DNA from: an uncultured Ruthenibacterium sp.
Lineage (GTDB): Bacteria > Bacillota > Clostridia > Oscillospirales > Ruminococcaceae
Reading direction: 5' to 3'
Length of the DNA: 53,058 bases
Assembly (NCBI GenBank): GCA_944386555.1
Contig: CALXBN010000059.1
Span: 1-53,058, forward strand
Shown here: positions 32,860 through 40,966 of the stretch, piece after piece
Numbering within the stretch: the first letter of the stretch is position 1
Layout: each line of letters starts with the position of its first letter
The notes under the pieces: generated by a model
Databases searched by the model: none
What the model was told of the DNA's origin: nothing
Seen by the model: the letters and a program-made list of their open reading frames with translations, nothing else
Program-made: the position numbers and the translations under genes

Positions 32860-34253
32860 GTTTCCTCCTTTCCTTCAAGATCTTCGCCGCCGGGTCCGTC
32901 CACCGGCAGCACAAATGAAAACGCACTGCCGGTGCCCGGCACGCTTTCCGCGTGCACGGTCCCACCGTGGGCCGCGGCAATCCACTGCACCATGGCCAGG
33001 CCCAGGCCCGCGCCTTCGCCGCTGCGTGCAGGGTCTGCCTGCCAAAAGCGTTTCCATACCAGCGGCAGCTGCTCGGGCGCAATGCCCACGCCGTCATCTT
33101 CCACACTGCCGCACACCTTCCGCCCGTCCGCCGAAGCCGTCAGCGTCAGCCGGACCCGGCCTCCGGGACGGCCGTATTTTACGGCATTGTCCAGCAGGTT
33201 GATCAGCAGGCGCATCAGCATGGTTTCATCCCCCCGTACCGTCAGCCCCGGGCGGATATCCGCCGTCAGCGTGATCTGCCGGGCACCGGCCGCTTCCTCC
33301 ATCTGCTCGGCCACGGCCGCTGCCAGGCCTGACAGATCCACCGGCTCCAGGTGCAGTTTGCGGCGGGCAGGGTCGGTGCGGGCCAGGGTCAGCAGCTGGC
33401 TGATCAGCGCCGCCATCTTTTGGGCCTGGCCCTCCACGGTGCGCAGGGCGTCCTTGGCCTCATCCAGGGTGGCGGCGTTCTCCAGGGCGTCCTCGCACTG
33501 GCTGAGGATCACCGCCGTGGGGGTGCGCAGCTCGTGGGAGGCGTCGCTGGTAAACTGCTTTTCCCCCTCAAACGCCTCTTCCAGCCGGGCAAACATGGCG
33601 TCGAACTCGGCCGCCAGGGTGTGTACTTCATCCCTGCCGGGCCCCAGATCAATGCGCCGGGACAAATCATCCCCGCGGCCGATCTCCCGGGCTGTCTGGG
33701 TGATGCGCCGCACCGGGCCCAGGGCCCGTTTGGTGACAAAATAGCCGCTGAGGGCCGAAGCCAGCACATAAAACGGCAGCGCTACCAGTGCCAGGCGCAC
33801 CAGGGAGGCGATGGTGGAATCCACCTGGCCGGCGGCAGCCACCGTCCGCAGCCATACATCGCCGAAGCCTGTCACGGTCACCCGCGTATCATAGACATAC
33901 CAGTGCTGGCCGTCGGCGCCGGCGGCGGTGCGCATCTGCCCGTCGGCAAACGGGACGGAGTTGTCGAACTGGCGGGGCACCGCGCCGTACCGCGGCAGGC
34001 CCGCCGTATCGTAAACGGACAGGTATACCCCGTCCCTGAAATATTCCAGATCATCGTCGATCTCCAGCAGCCCGTCCTCGCCGTCCATCTCCCGGCTGCC
34101 GGTGTCCGCCATGCGCATCATCAGGCTTTGAATTTCCCCCTGGGCCGTCTGCCCGCCCGCATACAGCAGAACAGCCATTGCCATGCAGCCCAGCCCTACC
34201 ATCAGCAGGGTGAACCACAGCGTCACTTTCAGCTGGATGGACAGGCGCTTCAT
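32856..34253 (-). CDS. Sensor histidine kinase
   Basis: This 465-aa sensor has a first membrane span at about 8-30, an extracellular domain of some 110 residues, a second span at about 150-172, a HAMP domain and a HisKA/HATPase module. Visible boxes are the phospho-acceptor in SDASHELRTPTAV, the N box NLLDNAVKYG, and the G boxes DDGVGI and GAGLGLAMV. It belongs with OmpR-type regulators. The ATG at 34253 overlaps the regulator stop (ATGA), with GGGAGG upstream. The signal is unknown; the neighbouring PepSY lipoprotein and the peptide suggest envelope stress. Confidence 0.95.
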   Translation of the reverse strand: MKRLSIQLKVTLWFTLLMVGLGCMAMAVLLYAGGQTAQGEIQSLMMRMADTGSREMDGEDGLLEIDDDLEYFRDGVYLSVYDTAGLPRYGAVPRQFDNSVPFADGQMRTAAGADGQHWYVYDTRVTVTGFGDVWLRTVAAAGQVDSTIASLVRLALVALPFYVLASALSGYFVTKRALGPVRRITQTAREIGRGDDLSRRIDLGPGRDEVHTLAAEFDAMFARLEEAFEGEKQFTSDASHELRTPTAVILSQCEDALENAATLDEAKDALRTVEGQAQKMAALISQLLTLARTDPARRKLHLEPVDLSGLAAAVAEQMEEAAGARQITLTADIRPGLTVRGDETMLMRLLINLLDNAVKYGRPGGRVRLTLTASADGRKVCGSVEDDGVGIAPEQLPLVWKRFWQADPARSGEGAGLGLAMVQWIAAAHGGTVHAESVPGTGSAFSFVLPVDGPGGEDLEGKEET

Positions 34254-34924
34254 CCTTCCTCCCGCAGCACATAGCCGGCCCCGCGCACGGTGTGGATCAG
34301 CTTGGGGGAAAAGCCGTCGTCCAATTTCTTGCGCAGATAGCGGATGTACACATCCACCACGTTGGAACCGCCCTCGTAATCGTAATTCCAAATGTGGCGG
34401 CCGATCTTATCACGGCTGAGCACCACGCCGGCGTTGCGCACCAGATACTCCAGAATGTCAAACTCCCGGCTGGAAAGCGACACGGCCCGCCCTGCCCGAA
34501 AGACAGTGCGGGCAGCGCAGTCCACCGTCAGGTCTGCCACGGAGAACACGTCGCTGACGCTGCCCGCCGCCCGGCGCAGCAGCACCCGCAGCCGGGCCAG
34601 CAGTTCATCCAGGGCAAAGGGCTTCACCAGGTAATCGTCCGCACCGGTGTCCAGACCGGCCACCCGGTCCTCTACACTGTCCCGGGCCGTCAGAAGCAGC
34701 ACGGGGGTTTTGTCCCCTGCTGTGCGCATACCCCGCAGCAGCGCAAGGCCGCTTTGCCCGGGCAGCATGATATCCAGCACAATTGCATCATACTCAGCCC
34801 CCCGCAGATAATCCTGTGCATCCAGCCCGTCGGCACAGCAGTCCACACTGTAATGGGCACTTTTCAGCTGTTTTGTCAGCAGCGCGTTCAGCGCAGGTTC
34901 ATCTTCCACCACCAAAATGCGCAT
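34250..34924 (-). CDS. OmpR/PhoB-family response regulator
   Basis: This 224-aa regulator has a receiver domain (VVEDEPALNALL; phospho-acceptor D51 in VLDIMLPGQSG) and a winged-helix output domain ending in KLIHTVRGAGYVL. It starts the regulator-kinase-52-aa peptide unit. Upstream on the minus strand is TATAAT near 34970 with TTTGTA 17 bases before it. That is a weak -35 element, fitting autoregulation. Confidence 0.95.
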   Translation of the reverse strand: MRILVVEDEPALNALLTKQLKSAHYSVDCCADGLDAQDYLRGAEYDAIVLDIMLPGQSGLALLRGMRTAGDKTPVLLLTARDSVEDRVAGLDTGADDYLVKPFALDELLARLRVLLRRAAGSVSDVFSVADLTVDCAARTVFRAGRAVSLSSREFDILEYLVRNAGVVLSRDKIGRHIWNYDYEGGSNVVDVYIRYLRKKLDDGFSPKLIHTVRGAGYVLREEG

Positions 34925-35062
34925 GGGATCTTCCTCCTTGCCATATTGCATTGGGCTGTTTTCTTTTATTATAGCAGAACCGCGTCAGGTTACAAAGGGG
35001 CTGCGGCAGCGCATATCCGAAACCGCCGTACCCCTTCTATCCGAATTTTAGAATAAAAAGAT

Positions 35063-35088
35063 GAAAGGCCGATGAAAATCGGCCTTTC
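35063..35088 (-). terminator. Terminator of the P-type ATPase gene
   Basis: A perfect 11-bp stem (35063-35073 with 35078-35088) and 4-nt loop, with CTTTTTATT following on the minus strand, 37 bases past the ATPase stop. Confidence 0.85.
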
Positions 35089-35124
35089 GGGGCGAAAAAA
35101 ATAAAATATTCTGCAGGGTTCCGG

Positions 35125-37524
35125 TTACCGCCTGGCGGCGGCCCGCATGCGGCGCACACGCCGGACCGAGAAACTGCACAGCCGGCACAGAAGCCAGAAA
35201 GCTGCCGTGCCCAATGCCAAAATACCTGCCAGCGCCCCCCAGGCGGCGCCGGGCAGCCCCACCAGGCCCAGCCACGGGCCGGCTATCAGCAGCGTGAGGG
35301 CATAAGCCGCTGCCGTAACGGCCAGCACCGTTCCCCGCAGGGGCGTGAAGGGGCGGCACACGGTGGCCAGACCCAGCAAACCGGTATAAGCAACCGACAG
35401 CACACATACCGTGCACAACTGTGCCGTACTCAACCCCAGGTGCGCCGCCACGTCCATGCCCGCCAGAATGCAGACGGTGCAGGCAAGGCCGCCCGGGGCC
35501 GCAGCCAGCAGCACTTTGGGCAGAAAGCGGCCGCGGGCCTTTTCATACACCGGCTCGAAGGTGAGGAAAAACGCCGGCGCGCCGATGCAGAAAAAGCTGA
35601 ACAGAGACACCTGCAGCGGCTGGAAAGGATATGGCATGGCAATGAACAGCAGGCACAGGGCGGTGAGAAAAGAATAAATGTTCTTCACCAGGAACAGCGA
35701 TGCGGCCCGCTGGATGTTGTTGATGACCCGACGGCCCTCGGCCACGATGCGGGGCATTGCGGAAAAGTCATTGTCCAGCAGCACCAGCTGGGCCACCTGG
35801 CGGGCGGCTTCGCTGCCGGCAGCCATGGCGATGGAGCAGTCGGCATCCTTGAGGGCCAGCACATCGTTGACGCCATCGCCGGTCATGGCCACGGTATGGC
35901 CCTTTTCCTGCAGCGCATGTACCAAAATACGCTTTTGGCCGGGCGTCATGCGGCCGAATACTGTGTACTGCTCCGCGGCCCGGCACAGGGCCTCTTCCCC
36001 CTGCAGGGCGGTGCCGTCTATGGCCAGGTGGGCGTTGGGCACACCGGCCCGCCGGGCGATCTGGCTGACGGCGGCGGCGCTGTCGCCGCTGATCACCTTT
36101 ACCTGTACGCCCTGGCTGCGAAAGAAAGCCAAGGTTTGAGCCGCATCGGGGCGCAGGGTGTCCTCCAGCAGGAAAAAGCCCAGCAGCTGCGGGTTCCGGG
36201 CAGGGCCCTCGGGGCGGACAGCGCACCGGGCCAGAGCCAGGGCCCGCAGGCCCCGAGCCAGAGGGCCGGCCAGTGCCTCCAGCGCCGGATGGCCCGCGCC
36301 CAGCACGAATTCCGGGGCGCCCAGCACATACCAGGCCCCATCGGCGGCCTGGCGGGCGGTGAACTTGCGCGCGGAGGAGAAGGGCACCTGCCCGCCCCCG
36401 GCGGAAAAAACCGGCCCGCCCGCCTGCCGGCCGCCCAGGCCCGCCCGCAGGGCGGCGGCCGTGGCGTTATCCGCGGCAGGGTCTCCGGCGGCGATAAATG
36501 CCGCCCCCGCAGCCCGCAGCGCTTCTTCGCCCGTTTCTTCGGCCGGCAGCATCCCGGCCAGGGCCATTCGGCCGGTTGTCAGCGTGCCGGTTTTATCCAG
36601 GCACAGCACATCCACCCGGGCCAAGCTCTCGATGCAGGAAAGCTCCCGCACCAGCGTGCGCCTGCGCGCCAGGGTGAGCACCCCCACCGCCAGCGCCACG
36701 CTGGTAAGCAGGTACAGCCCCTCGGGCACCATGCCCACCACTGCCGCCACCGTGCTGGTGACCGCATAGTGCAGCCCGGTGTGCAGTACCGTCAGCTGAC
36801 GGAAAAACATGGCCAGCCCCAGGGGTACCAGGCACAGGCCGATGGCTTTTACCAGCTTGTCCAGGCTGCGCATCATCTCCGACTGGTGTTTTTTGTGCAC
36901 CCGGGCCTCCCGGGCCAGGCGCGCTGCATAGCATGCCTCCCCTACCCGCACCAGCCGCGCCGTACAGCTGCCCGCGGCGATGAAACTGCCCGACAGCAGG
37001 CTTTCTCCCGGGCCCTTGGCCACGGCATCGGCTTCGCCTGTCAGCAGCGCTTCGTTCACCTCCGGTGCGCCACCGCAGATTTCACAGTCCGCCGGCACCT
37101 GGTTCCCGGCCGCCAGGCGTATGATGTCCCCCTCTACCAGCATGGCGGCATCCAGCAGCACCTCGCCGCCGTCCCGCACTGTGCGCACCGGCGCAGCTTG
37201 CAGCACCTGCACTTTCTCCAGCGCCCGTTTCACACGCAGTTCCTGCACAATGCCGATGAGGGTATTCAGGGCGATGACACCCAGAAACAGCAGATCGCTC
37301 CAGGCACCTACGGCGGCCAGGCAGGCCCCCAGGGCACAGAACAGAAAATTGAAAGGTGTGAACAGGTTGTCGGCTACAATGCGCGCCGCGCTTTTGCTCA
37401 GCCCCTGGGGCGGCGTATTGGCACATCCGGCGGCGGCCCGCCGGGCGGCTTCGGCACAGGTCAGGCCTCTGTCCGGGGCGGCGGCGGGCCATCCGCCGGC
37501 AGGGCGCTTCTCGATGTGTTTCAT
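35125..37524 (-). CDS. CtpE-like cation-transporting P-type ATPase
   Basis: This 799-aa pump has the P-type core: TGE in the actuator (162-164), MVPEGL in M4 (265-270), phosphorylation motif DKTGTLT (D310) and hinge TGDGVNDVLALKDAD. PEGLYLLTSVALAVG and RELSCIESLARVDVLC match the CtpE subgroup rather than heavy-metal pumps (no CPx motif) or SERCA. The best-studied CtpE is a mycobacterial calcium importer. Around eight to ten membrane spans are visible. ATG at 37524 has AAGGAG nine bases upstream. It stands alone, with a strong hairpin in its leader (37641-37675). Confidence 0.93.
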   Translation of the reverse strand: MKHIEKRPAGGWPAAAPDRGLTCAEAARRAAAGCANTPPQGLSKSAARIVADNLFTPFNFLFCALGACLAAVGAWSDLLFLGVIALNTLIGIVQELRVKRALEKVQVLQAAPVRTVRDGGEVLLDAAMLVEGDIIRLAAGNQVPADCEICGGAPEVNEALLTGEADAVAKGPGESLLSGSFIAAGSCTARLVRVGEACYAARLAREARVHKKHQSEMMRSLDKLVKAIGLCLVPLGLAMFFRQLTVLHTGLHYAVTSTVAAVVGMVPEGLYLLTSVALAVGVLTLARRRTLVRELSCIESLARVDVLCLDKTGTLTTGRMALAGMLPAEETGEEALRAAGAAFIAAGDPAADNATAAALRAGLGGRQAGGPVFSAGGGQVPFSSARKFTARQAADGAWYVLGAPEFVLGAGHPALEALAGPLARGLRALALARCAVRPEGPARNPQLLGFFLLEDTLRPDAAQTLAFFRSQGVQVKVISGDSAAAVSQIARRAGVPNAHLAIDGTALQGEEALCRAAEQYTVFGRMTPGQKRILVHALQEKGHTVAMTGDGVNDVLALKDADCSIAMAAGSEAARQVAQLVLLDNDFSAMPRIVAEGRRVINNIQRAASLFLVKNIYSFLTALCLLFIAMPYPFQPLQVSLFSFFCIGAPAFFLTFEPVYEKARGRFLPKVLLAAAPGGLACTVCILAGMDVAAHLGLSTAQLCTVCVLSVAYTGLLGLATVCRPFTPLRGTVLAVTAAAYALTLLIAGPWLGLVGLPGAAWGALAGILALGTAAFWLLCRLCSFSVRRVRRMRAAARR

Positions 37525-37640
37525 GGGCTCAGCTCCTTCTCACAGGTTCATCCTTTTACCCATAAGACGAAGCAGCGCACCGGCGGTTTTCGCATAAAAA
37601 CGAAAGATTTCCGCAAGATTGCACGGCGCCCCTTTCTGCG

Positions 37641-37675
37641 CCAAACCGTTCGGGTGACCGGCCCGGACGGTTTGG
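37641..37675 (-). promoter_or_regulatory. Large inverted repeat in the P-type ATPase leader
   Basis: CCAAACCGT (37641-37649) and ACGGTTTGG (37667-37675) pair, extended inward by CGGG/CCCG across a single mismatch, with a 7-nt loop. It lies 117 bases upstream of the ATPase start without a good T-run, so it is either a leader structure or an operator. Confidence 0.45.
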
Positions 37676-37686
37676 GGGAGCGGTAA

Positions 37687-37719
37687 AAAGCCCGGCGTGG
37701 GGGACCCACGCCGGGCTTT
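37687..37719 (-). terminator. Terminator of the GT2-GtrA-acyltransferase gene
   Basis: A perfect 15-bp stem (37687-37701 with 37705-37719) and 3-nt loop; TTTTTACC follows on the minus strand, 70 bases past the stop of the upstream gene. Confidence 0.88.
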
Positions 37720-37788
37720 CCTTGTTCGGGCGGCCCCGGAGGGCACACCTGCCTTTTTGGTTTTATCCTGGCCGTACCTGCCGGCCCC

Positions 37789-39639
37789 TCAGCCGGCCGC
37801 GGCGGCCGGGTTTTGGGGGGCATCGCCTGCGGCCTGGGGCGCCAGATCCCCGCACCGGGCTGCCAGGCGGTTGTGCTCGGCCCGCAGGGCTTCGGCAGCA
37901 GACTGGCGGGCCTTTTTGTCCACTGCAGGCCGGCCGTCTCCGCCCACACAGTACACAGGCCGGCCTGCAACCAGCGCCTTTTGGGACGGACTGCAGTGCA
38001 GCGGCACAAAGGCCACATGCTGCCCCGTACGGGCAAAGCAATACTTTTCCAGCATCAGGAACCCATTGTACGTCTGGCCCATGGCGGCGCCGCTGTCGGA
38101 ATAGGCTACATCCGGGCAGATGGCCAGGCTCTCCCCCTGTTCCAGCAGCGCGGCCGACTGGCGCATGGTCTCGCGGATCTCCGGCCCGCCCCTGTGGACA
38201 GCCACCGCGCCGATGCCGTGCATCAGCCGCGGGACCAACAGGCTCAAAGCCCCGGAGGCCAGAAAGGCCAGGGGCCGCGGCCAGCCGAAGCGCTGGGTAA
38301 AGGTGTAGCTGTAATACTGCTGAAAGCAGGCCTGGCGCTCGGTAAACACAGACAGCGCCCACACATGCACATCCTGCGGCAGGAATGCCGCCGCACGGAC
38401 GGGGCCGTACAGGTTCTGGTGGTGCACTACATACACCCGGGGGCCATCGGGCAGGCGCTCTTCTTCTCTGTACGTCCAATGCCCCAATACAACCGACACC
38501 ACTCGTTTGGCCAGATGCCCGAAGCCATCCCAGGCCGGCAGGCCGGGCCGGGGTGCCGGCGCGCCGGCTGCGGGCGCCGCAAACACCCAGTGCAGCTGCA
38601 CCTGATAGCTGAGCACCGCCAGCAGCAGATCCACCAGCAGCTTGGCGGGCATCTCGTCCATAGCGGTCAGCGCGCACAGGGCCCAGGTCATGCCGATACT
38701 GGCGGCCAGCTGCACCGCCCACAGGCAGTAGTATTTCCACAGCGTGCCGGCCACCGCCCTGTTCTGGGCCGTGGGCAGGCGGCGGTTGCACGCGTAATTA
38801 AATACCGAGGATACGGCCCGTGCAATGGCTGCCGCAGCCAGCACCCGCAGCCCCAGGGAGAGGTTCTGGAAAGCCAGTTTCACCAGGATGCAGTAAAGGA
38901 ACACGTCCACCACGGCCGACAGGCCCGCCGCCGCGCCATACTGCACCACACCCGACAAAAGGCGCATCACAATGGGGATGGAATCGACCACCGTGCGGTA
39001 ATGGCTGCCGGCATTGTTCTCAAAATAGACCGTGCGGATTGGCACCACTTGATAAGGGATCACCTGCTGACGTGCCCAGATCAGCATGTTCAGTTCATAT
39101 TCATACCGCTGACCCGGCAAACCAGCCACCTGCTCCAGCAGCGGGCCCGGAATGCCGCGCAGGCCCGTCTGTGTGTCTTTCAGGTCAATTCCATACAGAA
39201 GGCGCATTGCGCCGCTGACCACCCGGTTGCCCATGGCACTGCGCTGCGGCGTGCCCGGGCCAAAGTTCCGGCAGCCCAGCGTCAATGCCCCGGGCGCTTT
39301 TTCCATGGCGCGGCACACGGCCAGCACGTCCTCTACCGTATGCTGGCCGTCACAGTCCGCCGTCACGGCGCCCGGTGCCGGCCGGCCGGCACGGCGGGCC
39401 TGCTCCAGCAGATAACGGAACCCCGTTTTCAGCGCCGCGCCCTTGCCCCGGTTTTCCCCGTAGGACAAGACCACGCAGCCAGCGACGGCGCGCACGGCAT
39501 CGAACACCGGGCCGTAAGCGGGGCCGCTGCCGTCGTCCACCACTACAATCTCCGCGAATCCGGCGCCATACAGCGCCTGTACATACCCCTGCAGACGGTC
39601 ATCCGGCTCGTACGCCGGAATCACAACGGTCGTCTCCAT
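37789..39639 (-). CDS. Fusion: GT2 glycosyltransferase, GtrA membrane domain, PlsC-like acyltransferase
   Basis: This 616-aa protein joins three domains. Residues 1-225 are a DPM1-like GT2 (VVIPAYEPDD, VVDDGSG at 33-39, DCDGQH at 95-100). Residues about 229-356 are a GtrA-type four-span domain, thought to flip polyprenyl-linked sugars. Residues about 375-600 are an LPLAT-type acyltransferase with VHHQNLYGP (405-413) in place of the usual HxxxxD, and GESLAICPDV as the second block. The last of three adjacent ATGs (39639) has GGAGGG at 6 bases. It probably builds an acylated glycolipid; the substrate is unknown. Confidence 0.88.
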   Translation of the reverse strand: METTVVIPAYEPDDRLQGYVQALYGAGFAEIVVVDDGSGPAYGPVFDAVRAVAGCVVLSYGENRGKGAALKTGFRYLLEQARRAGRPAPGAVTADCDGQHTVEDVLAVCRAMEKAPGALTLGCRNFGPGTPQRSAMGNRVVSGAMRLLYGIDLKDTQTGLRGIPGPLLEQVAGLPGQRYEYELNMLIWARQQVIPYQVVPIRTVYFENNAGSHYRTVVDSIPIVMRLLSGVVQYGAAAGLSAVVDVFLYCILVKLAFQNLSLGLRVLAAAAIARAVSSVFNYACNRRLPTAQNRAVAGTLWKYYCLWAVQLAASIGMTWALCALTAMDEMPAKLLVDLLLAVLSYQVQLHWVFAAPAAGAPAPRPGLPAWDGFGHLAKRVVSVVLGHWTYREEERLPDGPRVYVVHHQNLYGPVRAAAFLPQDVHVWALSVFTERQACFQQYYSYTFTQRFGWPRPLAFLASGALSLLVPRLMHGIGAVAVHRGGPEIRETMRQSAALLEQGESLAICPDVAYSDSGAAMGQTYNGFLMLEKYCFARTGQHVAFVPLHCSPSQKALVAGRPVYCVGGDGRPAVDKKARQSAAEALRAEHNRLAARCGDLAPQAAGDAPQNPAAAAG

Positions 39640-39802
39640 CATCATCCCTCCGTCCCGTGATAGGCTGGCATCAGGGTGCAAAAGGCGCTGCGGTTTCCGG
39701 GCCGCAGACGGCACGGAAAAGCGCCGCAGCCGGCCTGCGGCAGGCCAAAAGGCGCCGCCCTGCGCTGGAAAAGGCCGCAGCCTTTATGCGCTGATGCTTT
39801 TT
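39640..39802 (-). other. Structured leader of the GT2-GtrA-acyltransferase gene
   Basis: About 155 bases lie between the promoter and the start codon. They hold several GC hairpins, for example GCCGCAG/CTGCGGC around 39724-39742 and GGCCTG/CAGGCC just after. Short repeats of AAAAGGCGC and AAAAGCGCC type also occur. No ORF is convincing. Confidence 0.4.
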
Positions 39803-39831
39803 ATTATATAACGAGGGCTGTGTCATTTCAA
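39803..39831 (-). promoter_or_regulatory. Promoter of the GT2-GtrA-acyltransferase gene
   Basis: On the minus strand: TTGAAA (39826-39831), a 17-bp spacer and TATAAT (39803-39808). A near-consensus promoter; I see nothing further in 39832-39922. Confidence 0.85.
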
Positions 39832-39922
39832 CTTCACTGCTCCCCCATTCGCCGGGAAGCGGTTCACTTGCGGTGCTTTCGCCCAAAAAGCAGCAGATCC
39901 GCACAATTTCCTGCAATGCAAA

Positions 39923-39946
39923 GCGCCCGCAGTTGCCTGCGGGCGC
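39923..39946 (-). terminator. Hairpin after the lectin-histone-tail gene
   Basis: A perfect 10-bp stem (39923-39932 with 39937-39946) and 4-nt loop, 14 bases past the stop; the T-tract on the minus strand is short (CTTTGC). Confidence 0.6.
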
Positions 39947-39960
39947 CTAGCCAGTGCTTT

Positions 39961-40698
39961 TTACTTTTTGGGCGCAGCCTTGGCGGCGGGCTTTGCCTCA
40001 GCCTTGGGCTCCGCTTTCTGGGCCGCTTTGCGGGCCACGGCGGCCACCGTTTTCTCCTCGGCCGCTTTGGGGGCGGGGGCCGCTTTCTTGGCCGCTGCCT
40101 TTTTCGCGGGGGCTGCCGCTTTCTTCAGGCCGTCCAGCACCTCGGCCGCTTTTTCCGCAACGGACTTGCCGCCGGCCTTTTTAGCAGTTTTCGCCGCAGC
40201 GGGCTTCTTTTCGGCCTTGGGCGCGGCGGCCTTTTTGGCCGGAGCTTTCTTCGGGGCTTTCTGCTCCACCAGCTTCCACAGCTGGTTGTCACCGTCCACA
40301 TCCTCCCAAATCTGTACATGGGCGCCGTTCTCGCTGTTCATATCCACAATGTCCAGCACTTTGCCGGACAGGCGGGATTTGATCTTGTAATAGCCGCGCT
40401 TGGCAGGCACCAGTTCCCACAGCTGGTTATCCTTGCCCAGGTAGTCCCACTGATGTACCCAGGCACCGTTCTCTGTCCCGGAGGCAATAACATCCAGCAC
40501 CTTGCCGGACAGCTTGTTTTCCAGCTTATAGATACCCTCGGCCACTTCCACGGCCACCCAGCGCTGGCTGTCGGCGCCGGCATCGGCCCACAGCTGCACC
40601 AGTGCACCGGATTCGGCGTTAAAATCGGCCACTTCCAAAACGCGGCCGTCTTTGGAGGCGATGGCAAAACAGGTATTGGAAACGATTTTTTTGGTCAT
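39961..40698 (-). CDS. Ricin-type lectin domain with histone H1-like basic tail
   Basis: This 245-aa protein has an N-terminal beta-trefoil (1-143) with three QxW-type repeats: SQRW (44-47), NQLW (91-94) and NQLW (138-141). The rest is a Lys/Ala/Pro tail (about 147-245), in blocks such as KKAPAKKAAAPKAEKK and PAKKAAAKKAA. One short amphipathic helix (about 180-193) divides it. The tail resembles bacterial histone H1-like proteins and should bind nucleic acid or other polyanions. No signal peptide or membrane span is present. It has its own promoter and terminator. Function is unknown; the combination is unusual. Confidence 0.88.
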   Translation of the reverse strand: MTKKIVSNTCFAIASKDGRVLEVADFNAESGALVQLWADAGADSQRWVAVEVAEGIYKLENKLSGKVLDVIASGTENGAWVHQWDYLGKDNQLWELVPAKRGYYKIKSRLSGKVLDIVDMNSENGAHVQIWEDVDGDNQLWKLVEQKAPKKAPAKKAAAPKAEKKPAAAKTAKKAGGKSVAEKAAEVLDGLKKAAAPAKKAAAKKAAPAPKAAEEKTVAAVARKAAQKAEPKAEAKPAAKAAPKK

Positions 40699-40765
40699 GA
40701 TACTCTCCTCTTTCAGTCAGACGGATTGCTTTCATCGCATTGGCAATTCATACCAGTCTATTGGG

Positions 40766-40793
40766 ATGATACCATATTTGTGAAAAAAGTCAA
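40766..40793 (-). promoter_or_regulatory. Promoter of the lectin-histone-tail gene
   Basis: On the minus strand: TTGACT (40788-40793), a 16-bp spacer ending TGG, and TATCAT (40766-40771); TGG before the -10 element is an extended -10. The leader of about 65 bases is AT-rich. Confidence 0.78.
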
Positions 40794-40918
40794 TATTGAG
40801 GACGTTTTTTCGTCATTTTGCACACGGCAAATTTATTAATATTGCTTTTAGTGTTCATTTTAAGCAAGATACTTACAGTTATATGACAAAACAGCGACAC
40901 TGACGCCGGATGCAGAGA

Positions 40919-40946
40919 CGGGCAGGCCCCACGAAGGGCCTGCCCG
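40919..40946 (-). terminator. Hairpin after the LFE-repeat VanY gene
   Basis: CGGGCAGGCCC (40919-40929) pairs perfectly with GGGCCTGCCCG (40936-40946). The minus-strand T-tract is poor, while the plus strand has TTTT. It is the likely 3' end of the VanY transcript. Confidence 0.6.
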
Positions 40947-40966
40947 TTTTGCACAGCGCACGAAAC

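Noticed and set aside
35440..37686. 748-codon open frame on the plus strand opposite the P-type ATPase
   Set aside because: The minus-strand ATPase has every family motif; the antisense frame is an artefact of codon bias.
39668..39790. Repeats of AAAAGGCGC type as a repeat array
   Set aside because: Copies are short, imperfect and irregularly spaced; better explained as leader hairpins.
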